Source of the DNA: Rotaria socialis
Lineage: Eukaryota; Rotifera; Eurotatoria; Philodinida; Philodinidae
DNA: 64,000 bases
Assembly: GCA_905331475.1 (NCBI GenBank)
Contig: CAJNYU010000030.1
Location: 310,001 to 374,000, forward strand
Reading direction: 5' to 3'
Shown: piece by piece, positions 35,464 to 50,613 of the stretch
Position numbering within the stretch: position 1 is the stretch's first letter
Layout: every line of letters begins with the position of its first letter
Notes under the pieces: model-generated
Seen by the model: the letters and a program-made list of their open reading frames with translations, nothing else
The model's database searches: none
Told to the model about the DNA's origin: nothing
Position numbers and translations under genes: made by a program

Positions 35464-36562
35464 ATGGCTGTATCATGGACAACGATGCTTCGAAAACATC
35501 ATGGTATTTTAATTAACTCTGAAATTTGTAAATCTATTTTCAAAGCAATTCATCAATCATCTCAACAAATCATTTGCGTGTAAAGATGAACGATAAGATC
35601 ATATTTTATTTTTATCTATTTCTTTTCTAGGAAAAGTCTTCCAATTTTAAGTTCGTCATCACTTAATGAAGTTTATATTCTTCGTACTGTACTTTCCAAT
35701 CATAATAATCATAATATTCATCCAAATATTTTATCACTTTTATCAATTAAATATTTACCATCGTTATCAATCAAAAACTCGACTTATTTTATTTTCGATT
35801 ATGCAGATAATCGTGACCTAGCGTCACATGGTCTATTATATGGTGGTACAGAAAAACAATTAACTAATGAACAAATACGAACATATTTATATCAACTACT
35901 ATCAGCTATTATTTATTGTCATGATCGACTTGTTTATCATTGTGCTCTTGAATTAAAACATTTATTGATAACACGTACAGGACAACTTAAATTATCGAAC
36001 TTTGAATATGCTAAACATGCAGTATGGCGAGCCATGACAATTGATATACGAGATGTAAGTATATTTCGATAGAGTATAATTAGATTTATGAATGAAAAAC
36101 AATTTTCCCGCCAGCTTTCATGTTTTTCTCAATGTCCACCAGAATTACTTCTCGGTGATCGAACATTGCGTGACTCATTAGATATGTGGTCAGTCGGTTG
36201 TGTTTTTGCTCAATTATGTTCATCAACTCAAATTGAGTCTTTATTTCGTGGTGATCATCAAATTGAACTACTTTTTTGCATATTCTCTATGATGGGTTTG
36301 TATACCATAGTAAGTTTGTATCTAGTTTAATGTTGACTATTTTAAAGGTACACCAACGGATGATATTTGGCCATTATTTCGTAAACAGCCTTATTTCAAT
36401 GTTGATTTTCCACGATGGCCTAGACGAAATGATCAGCTATATGATTTGACAAAAGTTATAGGAGCAGAAGGTTTAGATTTTTTGAAATGTTTACTTATTT
36501 ATGATCCAAAGCAACGACTAACAGCAAGAACAGCTTTACAACATCAATATTTTAATCGATAG
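35464..36562 (+). CDS. CDK-like pseudokinase
   Basis: Four exons: 35464-35579, 35631-36054, 36115-36295, 36348-36562, in phase, giving 311 residues, the usual length of a cyclin-dependent kinase. The overall fold is recognisable. ICVKSL carries the ATP-contacting Lys (K40), and LNEVYILRTVL carries the helix-C Glu (E52). HPNILSL, a hinge FDYADNRDL, YLYQLLSAIIYCH, PPELLLG, DMWSVGCVFAQL, GTPTDDIWP and a closing DPKQRLTARTALQHQYF follow. The catalytic elements are lost. The glycine-rich loop reads HGILINSEIC. HRDLKPxN is replaced by HCALELKH (H142-), so the proton-acceptor Asp is missing, and DFG is NFE (N162-E164), so the metal-binding Asp is missing. The intact frame and clean splice sites argue for a maintained protein that acts by binding rather than phosphorylating. 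The partner is unknown. Confidence 0.8.
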
Positions 36563-37657
36563 AACTGTTATTGTTTCGTTTTTATTAGAATTTATGATAA
36601 CTCTAAATGTAACTAGCATAGTTTTTTCCCCAATGAATCAACATTTGTTAGATGTGGTTGCAAAGAAAATTTTCCATCTCCATCCAGATATAATTATGAC
36701 AATATCATGAAACATGGTCAATTATTATTATTACGGTTATCAGACACATTGACAATGATGAATAGAGTGCGAAAAGCAAATATTAGAAACTTTTACAGAA
36801 CGAGCTTGTCATATCAATGGATAGTTTTTCAAAACATTGGATTTTCCTATAACAAGAATCATAAATGATAGAAAACAAGGTTTTACCTATTTAGAATGTA
36901 AATATCATCACTAAAATTTATAATATAACATATAGATGATAGCAACTGAACAAATATCTTGTAGTGATGTCTCATGTTTGTCAAAATAGAAATGATGAAA
37001 GCCAGATAAATACACTTTCGAGTTCTTTGAGGTGGCTCCGTTAAGAATCAATAGGACTTTCAGGCTTAATATTTCTAAAAAGGTTGATTTTCGATAAAAA
37101 ACTTTGACATCCACTATAAGAAAATCAAATTTTTTAATCGTTGGTTTTTTGTGTGAAAAAACATTTTTTTACACAAGAAAAAGGTTTTAAGGACAACAGA
37201 ATGTGAATTAGTGTACAGTATGTGCTATCTAAATCAATTAATTATTGTTAAGCTTTCTTGTGATGTTCGGCAACATCTATGATCGCACTTCCATAAGCAT
37301 TTTGAAGCAAAATGAATATCATATTCGTGATCAGCGATGTCGATAACCTTCGAATCATCTAAGTTTGGGCAGAAATTGAAGAAAGAAAATTTTTTCGTTA
37401 CCCGGGAGACTACGGCAAAAAATGTTTTTTTCGAAAAATGTTTTTTGACCTGTGCGAAAAACGAACTAGTCTGTTTTGGTCAGAATCAAGTGCTGATTCT
37501 CATACATCATTGCATATTTTATTATCATTCAAAAAAAAAGATTCTAGCAGATTGTTCTCAAGTTTTCTCAAAATGTGGGTTTGATGAAGCATCTCCAAGA
37601 CTTTTCTATTAAAACAAAGAATAAAGCTTAATGTTTTGTTTTTGTTTGAAAGCTGTC

Positions 37658-37844
37658 ACTTAAAGCTAGTGACTCTCACGGTCGTTTTTTTGAAAAACAT
37701 TACCGATGAATAAAAGCGTACTCTTCTTTTAATAAAATTGGAGTCTTTTTTGTATACTTGAAAATTTTTCAAATTCATGCAAGTCTCAAGAGAAAAGAAG
37801 GAAAAAATTAAAAAAAATGGCCACGAGAGTCGCTAGCCCCAAGT
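37658..37844. repeat. Imperfect inverted-repeat pair
   Basis: acttaaagctagtgactctc (37658-) pairs imperfectly with the reverse complement of 37819-37844 (gagagtcgctagccccaagt). About 130 bp lie between. It is possibly a worn MITE. Confidence 0.45.
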
Positions 37845-39313
37845 ACCTTCTGTACAATAAAAAAAGAATAAACTTTGTGCATTGTTTTGACAGAATTTCA
37901 TTGGAGATTCGAAAAGACCCAAAATTGGATATATGTGCGTATTAAAATCATCATAACTATCTCAAACTAAAGAGATAGAAGGCTCAAATTGTTTTTGTGT
38001 ACATCGCTGACTAGTACTATCATGTGCAGAAAATTTCAACGTCATAGCATGTTGTATTGCCAAGTTCGAATTTTGAAGGTGNGAACTCCCAAAAAGAAAG
38101 AAACTTCTCGAATCCTTCGTGAGATATCAGTGATTTTTGGAAGTTTAATATCTCGAGAAGGAAACATTTTTTTTGAGCTGAAATTTTCAGGACATCCTAC
38201 TTATAAATAGATCTGGCTATGGGCGAAATCTCATCCTTCAAGTTTTTGGTATTTACGGTGGTAGAGACTAAAATTCCAGTAGAGTACCTTTCACTCGGAA
38301 TAGAAGATCTATGAGTATTTGTCCTTTTGTGCTTGTTAATATCTCAATAGGGTCTACCCTATTCATGAAGGTCATTTTCAAAAACGATTTATGAGTTGGA
38401 TATGTTTCCTCGTCAGATAGAGGTATTTTTGTCTCGCCAAATTATTTATACTTTTATCTAAATAGTTTTATTCTATTTATGATACTGTGTGTATGTTTAG
38501 AAGAACTGAAAAACTTTTAACACAATTCTTTTGTGTGATTGTTTTTCCTTAATATGCAGGATTACTCAGACTTCTAACAATGTCTTTTTAATGGAAATCA
38601 GTGTCGTGTAAGTTTGTTAAATTCCTATATTCACATGGAATAACTCTAGGAAGTCAGTTAGTACATATTTTCTACACTTCAACAAAATGAATTTGTAGAA
38701 ATCGGTACTACGAAAGTAAAGTAATTAGGCAAATAAAACTGTGCACTGCAGATGACATAACTAACAGTGTCCTTGACATTAAATATTTATCAAGGTTAAA
38801 AAATAGCTTTGACAGACATCTAATGAAAGTGAACAATCACCTTATAACACGCTCTGTTTACTGCCGTACCATTAATGTTCTTTTTACGCATGATGATTTC
38901 TATTAATTTACAAATATTGTTCAGTCATTGTCACGCTAATCATTAGGTAATTGTTCAACACATCAGCATCGAGTACTATAAAGAAAAAATGAAATTATTT
39001 ACAGATTTGAAATTGAGACTTCTAATAGAATAACTAATCGAAGGCTATTGTACTGAGTCATTTCTATAATAGTCAAATTCTAATACATATATCGACTGTA
39101 TTTACGAAAATACGGTTAAACAATATCGAAATCCATTTATTTATGTAGAATAACATCACTGTACACTGTTGAAACGATTAATTCAAGAACTAGTTACAAT
39201 AAATACGAGATACTTTCGTGAACTTGATTAGAATGCGTAGAAAAATGACCGAGAATAATTGCCGAAATAAATTGCAGTACGTTGACAATTATTTTAGTTT
39301 TAGTTTTGCGCTG

Positions 39314-39343
39314 ATAATAATAATAATAATAATAATAATAATA
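39314..39343. repeat. ATA trinucleotide microsatellite
   Basis: Ten uninterrupted ata units. Confidence 0.95.
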
Positions 39344-39455
39344 GACTTACATATTCCTGCCTATCAACCTATTTTTTGATATTATTCATCCATTTTTTTA
39401 TTTTATTAAATTTTATTCATCGAAATCAAATATTAACCTATAATATTGATTTCCC

Positions 39456-40071
39456 TTAATAATTACGCCTTCTCCACCAATTGATTAGTAATAAGAAATA
39501 TATTAAATGTAGTGCCATATTATACGGCGTAGTTCGATTACATAATGGCGTATCACAACAATAAATACATTCAACTTTTTCTTCATTAACATCAGTATAA
39601 ACACAATTAGATGGTGGCGTATCTATCATTGATTGAGTTTTATCTTTCCATGAACATAAACCTTTCGGTGCACAATCCCGACGTAAATATGTTTCAATTG
39701 AACGAAAACTTATGACTAATTTTCGACATTCATATTCGCCAGTATAATCATCGGCATTATTACATTTACTTATATACGATGCAGCTATAGGTGCTGTTGT
39801 ATTGAAAGATCTGCATGAATCGTCATGGTCAGCTACAATAATAAGATGTTTACTGTTTTCGAAGAAACTCATATGAATTAAGAGTAAACATACTGTATCC
39901 AATCAAAGGTTCGACACATGCATAGCATGAGTGATTGATAGTTTTTTGATTAATAGTTTGGTTATTGCTAGCCGTTACCACAAATTGCAATGTAAGTAAA
40001 AGTATAAACAATTTTTTATAGGTTGAAAACATTGAAGAAATATCATAAGTAAATGTTGCTCGTTGTAACAT
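39456..40071 (-). CDS. Ly6/uPAR-type Cys-rich surface protein
   Basis: Two exons (39894-40071 and 39456-39832) join in phase to give 184 residues. The start at 40071 puts a few residues before a hydrophobic signal peptide (KLFILLLTLQFVVTAS). A second in-frame ATG nearer that segment (MFSTYKK) may be the true start. The mature part opens CYAC and ends CIYCCDTPLCN, the hallmark of the Ly6/uPAR three-finger fold. I count 12 cysteines, more than the usual 8-10. A hydrophobic C-terminal segment (MALHLIYFLLLINWW) ends in RRRNY, so the protein is a GPI-anchor candidate or a single-pass membrane protein. Relatives in animals act as ion-channel modulators, fertilisation factors or junction proteins. 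Nothing here says which. Confidence 0.7.
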
Positions 40072-42035
40072 AATTTATTACATCAACAGTTGAACGTGGA
40101 GTTATTGTTGTTATTTTGTCGACAAGTGTTTCTCTTTTTCCTTATTGTGTGCCTTATTTCTATTTTACACTACAATGCCAGCACTATTACCTTTTTCTTT
40201 TGCTATAATTTCTTCCTTCTATTTCACACGCACATAGAAACAGTCACCATTGTTGTAACTCTGCACACTAACATAGGATTTTTCATCAACGACAGTACAC
40301 CTGACTGATTGTAGTGGTTGATGAACTAACTCTACCTGTGTGTGTCAATCATAAGTTTTATGCTTGCATGCAATGTAAAGATGACTAATATAAAAATTTT
40401 AATGAAATAAATAAAAGAAAAACTGAGAAAAAGACTGGGAAATTTCTCTCTATGTTAAAATAAATAATATTTTTATGGATATTTTGGAGTTCTATCAGGT
40501 TTTTTACTAATGAAATTAACTATCTACATAAGGTAATCAGTTTAGATTTCATGAATTGGATATAATGAGCTGAGAATTAGACTTAGTATCTAAACTGATT
40601 GAATGGTTTATTATTATTCAGTTTTGATCCATTGCTATTTACGTTAATTTCTTTCAGGAGCTGTTTTTCATCTATGATCAATATACAGAAAAATATTAAT
40701 CGACACCATCTTCTCCCAATGGATAATTATTCATTTTGAGAGAAACCGAAAATATTTCTCATTTTCTCTGTTTGTACTGTTTCCATGGTGCATCTGTGAA
40801 TTCTCAAAGGAACTTCACTGTAGTTAATTGCTTTTACTTATTTATTTTTGTTATGTGAAAGAGTATGTCAAGGTATAGGGTGTGATAAAGTCTATGCTTT
40901 TTCCAATTCAACATCGTTACTATTGTCATTACACAAAATACTATTATAATCAAATAGATACTCTTTGAAATGTTGAACATTTCAGTAGCGGACGAAATAT
41001 AAATCAGTCAGTTTAATGCTTATTTCAAGCTGGAAAATGCTATTCACTTCTTTCCTGCTCTTTCAGTTTATATAGTATCATTACTGATATTCATACATGG
41101 AAAATAGAAAGAACCAGTGAGAATCATACTATTCAAAAACTGCTTGGGATTAAGATCATGTTTACAGTTCATAAGAATTAATTCTTTCTTTATAAACTAT
41201 TCTACAGACAAAAATCTGAACTTGCAATTCTGTGTTAAATCCGATTGCAATAACTATCAATTCGAACAATCGAACAAAACAACATACTTCACTAAATCTG
41301 CGTTTCATACATATTTTTCAACCAAATTTACAGTGGTTCTTATTTTTTTCATCGCAATGTTATTCATCTACGTTAACATTTTTAATATTCATATATTACA
41401 GATAGAAAACAAGACATTTATCGTACGTACCATTGAATAAATCCATTTTGCACGATCATTTTTTTTCTATAGAAGTTCACATAATTCTGAATGTTGATTA
41501 AAACAGAAACATTCGCCTAATGTAGCTATAAATAGATAGCATTCTCATTCACATCCCGACACTACTGATCTTGATTTATTCAATCTATTTTGCCATCGAT
41601 TGATCTCGATGCTTTTTCTGATGAAAGATTTCACCTTTCGTGCTTCTGATTAAACATAAATGAATGAATATTACTAAATATTCATCTTGTTTTGAACTCT
41701 TAACTTGAGAGTCTCAAGGAGTTTTATTTCGAAACTGCTTTTCTATGGTGGATAGTAAATTTTCACTTTAAAAAACATTTTTCAACTTCAAATGATCATC
41801 TTTGTTAGCGATCAGATAATTGTTGCTATCCTGTACGAAAAAAAAGAATTCTTCAATCTATGAATTTCTTGTGTTGATTGGCGACATCTATCTGTCTACC
41901 ATGTCGATTAATTGATTTTTGTCCAATAATCGACAAGACCAATATGTAGTTGTAGTTTACTCATTCACCATTGTTTCACAATTTAGAAGTCGTGCTACAA
42001 GCTATTGACTAATTGTTCAAATAACAAGCCAAATA
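40072..42035. other. Intergenic, divergent between Ly6-type gene and SF3A1
   Basis: About 2 kb without a supportable gene. A 107-codon open frame (41117-41440) lacks an ATG start and any family resemblance. Promoters of both flanking genes are expected here. Confidence 0.45.
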
Positions 42036-45000
42036 ATGCCTCCTGTGGAATTAACTACAAATGCTGGTGAAAATGCCGGTAATCAACCAACAACTATTGT
42101 ACCTGTACCAGCAGCTTTTGTTCCACCATCTGTCAAAGCTAAAATTGGTATTATTTATCCACCACCTGAAGTTCGAAGTTAGTTCATTTTTCTTTGATAC
42201 CTAAACGATTCACATTTGTTTTATTTTAAATTAAAAACATAGATATTGTTGATAAAACAGCTAGTTTTGTTGCAAGAAATGGACCAAGTTTTGAGAGTAA
42301 AGTCAAAGAAGCTGAATCGAATAATGCAAAATTTAATTTTTTAAATCCGCATGATCCTTATCATGCCTATTATTTACATAAAGTTAAAGAATTTATGGAA
42401 GGTAAGGCAGCTATGCCTGGTACTGCTGAACAACAACAACAACAGCAAACACTTGCACTAACACCATCGATGCAGACTAATGCTAACAAAGTAAAGCTGC
42501 GTCATAATTTAGAAGAAAAATATTTAAATTGAACTATCATTTGTAGGTTCAAACAAAAGCTCAAAGCGACATATCGAAATTTCTTGAGCCAATCATAATT
42601 AAAGATCCACCAAGTGAATATGAATTTATGATTGAACCACCATCAATATCAGCTTATGAACTGTATGTTTTTGTTTTTTAATCTATTTTATTATTGTTAT
42701 CATTATTATGTTTTTTCTTTTAGTGATATTGTTAAGTTAACAGCACAATTTGTTGCTCGTAATGGTCGTCAATTTCTAACATCATTAATGTCGAAAGAAG
42801 CTCGAAATCCTCAATTTGATTTTCTCAAACCAGCACATGGTCTATTTAATTATTTTACAAAACTTGTCGAACAGTATACAAAAATTTTAATACCATCCAA
42901 AGAACTTTTAACAAAGTTATCTGTTGATATTGATAATCAACAAAAAATAATGGATGAAGTTAATTATCGTGTTGAATGGGTTAAACATCAACTACGTGAA
43001 CGAGCAAAAGAAGAAGAAGCTGTCGAAAAAGAACGAGGTTTGAAAAGAAAATTCATTTGCTTTTTTTTTACTTAATAAAAATCTGTGTTATTTTCAATAG
43101 CTGCTTATTCACAAATTGATTGGCATGAATTTGTTGTGGTCGAAACTGTTGATTATCAACCACAAGAACAGGGTAACTTTCCGGTAAGAAATTCTAAGTT
43201 AGATTTGAAAAAAATAACTGTATCAGTTCTTATTTGCTTTGTTCTGTTTTTTGATTTACAAAGCCAACAACTAGCACGTTGTTGAGTTATATTTTTTGAG
43301 TCGTAATTTCAAAGATAACAAAAACTAAGCTATTGAATTGTATTAACTTGAATAATAAAAGCAGATGAATATATATTAATTCAATTAAAAGAACTATTCT
43401 TTGTTTTTAGCCTCCAACAACACCCGAAATGGTTGGCGCACGAATGCTTCTACAAGAACGTTTAGATCGAAATGTAAGCTTTTTGTGTATGAACATATCT
43501 AGATGTATGTTGAAATTTATGATTTTGCATTTAGAACTTTCAGCATATCACATCAACAACAATGGTTAGCATGTCGGATCTTTCGGCAGAAATGGACATG
43601 GGATCACCTCCTCATTCACCACCATCAGCCATGATGTCAACTGTTAATATGCAAGAAATGGACATGGAACAAGATGATGACGATATGAATGTACCACCAC
43701 CTCCACAAGCACCTCAGCCGCCATTCATTCATCGTGGTGCTCCTCCTCCACCAGTAATGATATCGCGTATTCCAGCTAATCAACCTCCATTACCACCTGG
43801 TTTACCAACAAATACTCTGCCACCAGCTATACCAACAGATAAATTACCAACACCATTAAAACCACAAGATGTTATTATTAAATCATATAATCCTAAAGGT
43901 AGTTTCATTTTTCTATAATTATAAAGTCTTGTCTTATGCATTGTATTTTTGTTTTGTAGAAAAAATGTTAACAATACATCAAGGTGAACAATACTTAATA
44001 TCGCCAATTACAAAAGAGAAAATTCTTGCGAATAGTATTTCATCGCATACAAAATATGGTGAGTGAATAAATTTATTTAGAATTGTGAAGAATGTTTCTT
44101 TTCTTGATATTTCTAGCTTTACTTGATCCAGCATGGATTCAACGACGAGAAAAAGAAGTTGCTGAACAACAAGAAAAAGAACAAGTTTACGAACCAGGTA
44201 TCTTACATTATTAATTTTCTATTTGACAATTAAACATATACGTATAGGTTCACATGTTGAACTTGAGTTGAAAAAATTTGCCGAACGTCGTACAGATATT
44301 TTTGGTATGGGTTCACAAGAAACAATCATTGGTCGAAAAGTAAATAGAACCTCTGTTTTTCTTTCAAGAATTAGAAATTCATTCTTTATTTTAGATTGGT
44401 GAAGAGGAACGACGTCCTGATGATAAAGTTCAATGGGATGGTCATACAGCAACAGGTAAAATCTTTTATTTTCATATCAAATATTGTTTTGAATTTTTTA
44501 TTTTCTTTTCCTTTCTAGCTGAAAAAACATCGAAGAAAGCATTGGCCAATATAACAATAGAAGAGCAAATCAATGCTATTCATCGTAGTCAAGGTCTTAT
44601 TGATGATGATTCTTCAGCAGCTAATCGTATCGGTCCGTCAATACCAAAACCAACTACAACATCAACATATTCATCAACAGCTAAAACAATTCAAAAACCA
44701 CCCCAACTTTCAACATTAGTAACAAAACCTATGGCTCCTATGAATGCACCACCTCAACGAACGCTTCTTGCTACGCAAATTATGCCGCGCCCTGGTATGC
44801 AACCAGTTACTATTCTTCCTCAACCAACACACACAATGGTTGCTATGTCGTCAATGGTTGCTGTAGCGCCACAGCCACCATTACATCCACCACCATTAGC
44901 AGAGGAACCCTCTGCGAAAAGATCGAAAACTGAAGATCAACTTATGCCAGAAGAAGAATTTTTTAAAACATTCGGACGAGTGAGAATCGATAATTTCTAT

Positions 45001-45372
45001 TGGATTTATATAAAGAAAACATTTCTTCTGCTTAGGGTCAAGTTACGATTACAGTTCAATTACCAATTGTACCAGAAAAACCAGAATGGAACCTTAATGG
45101 ACAAGCTATACCATTAACTATGCCACTAACTGATCCAGTAAATTATTTGTGGCATTGATAATTTCCATCTGATTTTTCTTTTTTTTTCTTTTTAGATTTC
45201 GGTTATTAAAGCTAAACTATCCGATTTACTTGGTGGTATGCCTGCAGGAAAACAAAAGCTTGTTTACAATGACATGTTTGTTAAAGATTCAAATTCGCTT
45301 GGATTCTATAATATGATGAACGGTTCAGTTGTTTACTTACAATTGAAAGAACGTGGTGGACGAAAAAAATAA
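42036..45372 (+). CDS. SF3A1: SF3A1: splicing factor 3a subunit 1 (SF3a120)
   Basis: Fourteen exons: 42036-42177, 42243-42490, 42547-42662, 42724-43037, 43101-43183, 43411-43473, 43535-43898, 43960-44058, 44117-44197, 44248-44339, 44395-44455, 44519-44979, 45036-45137, 45196-45372. All phases agree and give 800 residues, close to the human 793. SURP1 (IVDKTASFVARNGPSFE, KFNFL, DPYHAYY) and SURP2 (TAQFVARNGRQF, QFDFL, HGLFNYF) lie near residues 48-100 and 177-240. The PRP21-type region (AYSQIDWHEFVVVETVDY) and the Pro-rich middle follow. The C-terminus is the ubiquitin-like domain (VIKAKLSDLLGGMP), ending in the family tail RGGRKK. SF3A1 is part of U2 snRNP: SURP2 binds SF3A3, and the UBL contacts U1 stem-loop 4 in human. 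An AATAAA follows at about 45433. Confidence 0.97.
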
Positions 45373-46919
45373 TCTTGTTTATTCAGATTTGTTTGTGTCT
45401 TTGTCAATGTTCATTGTCAAGCGTTTAATATAAATAAACTTTATTGATCTTGTCCTAGATGTGTGAAAATTAAAAAAATTTAGCTCGAAAAATACATGTT
45501 GGTTCTATCGTAGCGTTGAATGAAATGATTTTTAGAGAGATAATATTGATAGCAATCATTCACTGTTTTTCAATCAGATATTTCACAGCGAGTTAACCGT
45601 AGAAAGATACGCCGTGAAAGAATTTTGAATTGCATCGCTTTAGGCAAATTAACAAAAAAAGTATAATTTAAAAAATGTGAAGGATCATAGTTCTTGAATA
45701 TTTTGAATCTTACTGAAAAAATCGACTGGTTATATTGTGATTGATTTTTCAAATTTTCATCACGAGAAAAGAATCAAATCACATAAAAACAAAAAGATAC
45801 AATTTTGAGCATTGGACGAGAGATTACTAGAAAATTACAATCTACTAATTTGATTAATGTTATAGCCTTCATCATAACAAAAGTTTTTCTTGGAAATTAT
45901 AAAAAATTGACTCAGGATAAGTACAGCAGCATATTGATTTCTCCATCTTGTTGGTAGCAAGATAACATGAATCGAATAGTGCGTAGAGGATATGAGTTTG
46001 ACACTTAATGTTGGAAAAGATACAACTTAAACGCCTAATCACATCTATATCCTGTTTGATCACTGAATGATTGATTACCATCTATCATAAAGCATTAGTC
46101 TCCACATTGTTTCTCGGATTGAAAAAGTTCAAAATAATTTTTCGCTTTATTTGAACCCTGATATGAGAAACAGACTTTGGTGGTTTTGAAATTATGATTC
46201 TACCTACATAAATAAATATTCTACTATCTTTGTAACCAGAAAGCAAATATAGATATTTGAAAAAATATTCTCAGAGCATAGTCAAAAAGAATGCAACAAA
46301 AATCCTTCGGATCTAATTGAAAATTTTACTCAACATAAATATTTATCAAAACCTTAGAAGGATAATCTTCTTTTTTATCTTCTCTATCATGGAAAACATG
46401 ACTAAAGGAAATTGAACTAGATCAACATCGATTTAATCAATTTTAAATCAGCTTATATCAAAGACATTTTTCAATGGCATAAATTGAAATCGATCTTTTG
46501 TAGTCTGAAGCATCTATTGAAAAATCTTGAGTATTTCATAATAATATATTCTTTTTTTTTATTATATTCTTAAAATATTAAATGAACCGTGTCAAACAGA
46601 AGCAGTTATCAAATAAAGAAAAAGAAAAAATTTCTACTGTTCTAAAAATGAAATTAAGTACCAAAAGAAAACAAATAATTTTGTTCTCTGTGTGAGTCGT
46701 ATATCAATATTGAATGAATGGAAGTAAAAGTAACAAATTGCACCTAATTTTCAACGATAACAATAACAATATGGACTAAAGTCGGTGGAATGTTTTGTAT
46801 TTGTACAAAAAAGAAAAGATCCGTGAGAACTTGATTAGCGAATAAAAAAAAATAGCTCATCATATTTTATAATCAGTAGAAAAGAAAAAAAAATAGATCA
46901 CTATGAAAATAATATTTGA
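45373..46919. other. Convergent intergenic region (SF3A1 / SH2D4-like)
   Basis: 3' ends of two converging genes. There are poly-A/T tracts and short open frames only, with no gene recognised. Confidence 0.5.
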
Positions 46920-49910
<2,991 letters not shown>

Positions 49911-50613
49911 CTAATGATCTAAAATAAAAGAGAATAAAAAGAAAACGTGTTTTTTGGCACGAATATCAAGGATTTTGCGCCTATACATAAATCAACATGC
50001 ATTAGAAATGATCACATGGAGAACGAAATAGAAATCCGATTGGTTATTCGATCAGCCAGTACATGGGGTCGAGAAAAAACTTTTTTGTCTAACAATAAAC
50101 ATTATTGGTTTAGTTTTAAAAAGAACGGAAGAGCTAGGAAATCAGTTGTTAATGGTGAACTAGATTCATTTGATTACAAACTATGATAATTTTACATTTT
50201 AAGTGAAGATAAAAGAGTAAACTATTTCATTTTCTTTCTCGATTTAATAAGAATTGACTTCTATTAGCAATGTTTTTAGTAGTATAACGTATGAAAACTT
50301 GTTCGATTAGAGTACCAAAAAAGATTCTTTTTAAATGTGGATTGATTCATACGAAGATGATAACCATTTTAAGGAACAATTTTAATATTTGTTTTATCAC
50401 TAAAAACAAAAATTAATATCTGTTAGTTTGAAAATATCTTTTAGTTCGGAAAAATATTAGAGAAGAAAAACAACAGAAAAATGTGTTGCTTTAAAATTCT
50501 ATTATTCGGACTCAACTATTTGAATAGAGTGTTTGATATATCAGGAAAAAAATGATTTTTCAAATTCTTAATGCTTGCCTTTTTTAGATAAATATTGTTT
50601 CTATAAATAAATA
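49911..50613. promoter_or_regulatory. Divergent intergenic region (SH2D4-like / UBFD1-like)
   Basis: 703 bp between opposite start codons. It presumably contains both promoters. Strong splice-acceptor-like sequences stand close to both starts (ttttattttag on the minus strand; ccttttttag ending 50587 on the plus strand). No coding feature is recognised. Confidence 0.45.

Larger units (their letters stand above)
36563..39455. other. Intergenic, probably eroded transposon sequence
   Basis: No gene is recognised. The part from about 37000 to 38450 has a less AT-rich composition with several short unrelated open frames, an inverted-repeat pair (37658-37844) and one N (38082). It looks like decayed mobile DNA. 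Confidence 0.4.

Noticed and set aside
39456..40071. Three-finger protein as a venom-type toxin
   Set aside because: The C-terminal hydrophobic segment and Ly6-type CCxxxxCN ending indicate a membrane-anchored Ly6/uPAR protein, not a secreted toxin.
41117..41440. 107-codon open frame with one hydrophobic segment
   Set aside because: No ATG start, no known family and intergenic composition. A missed exon is possible but unsupported.
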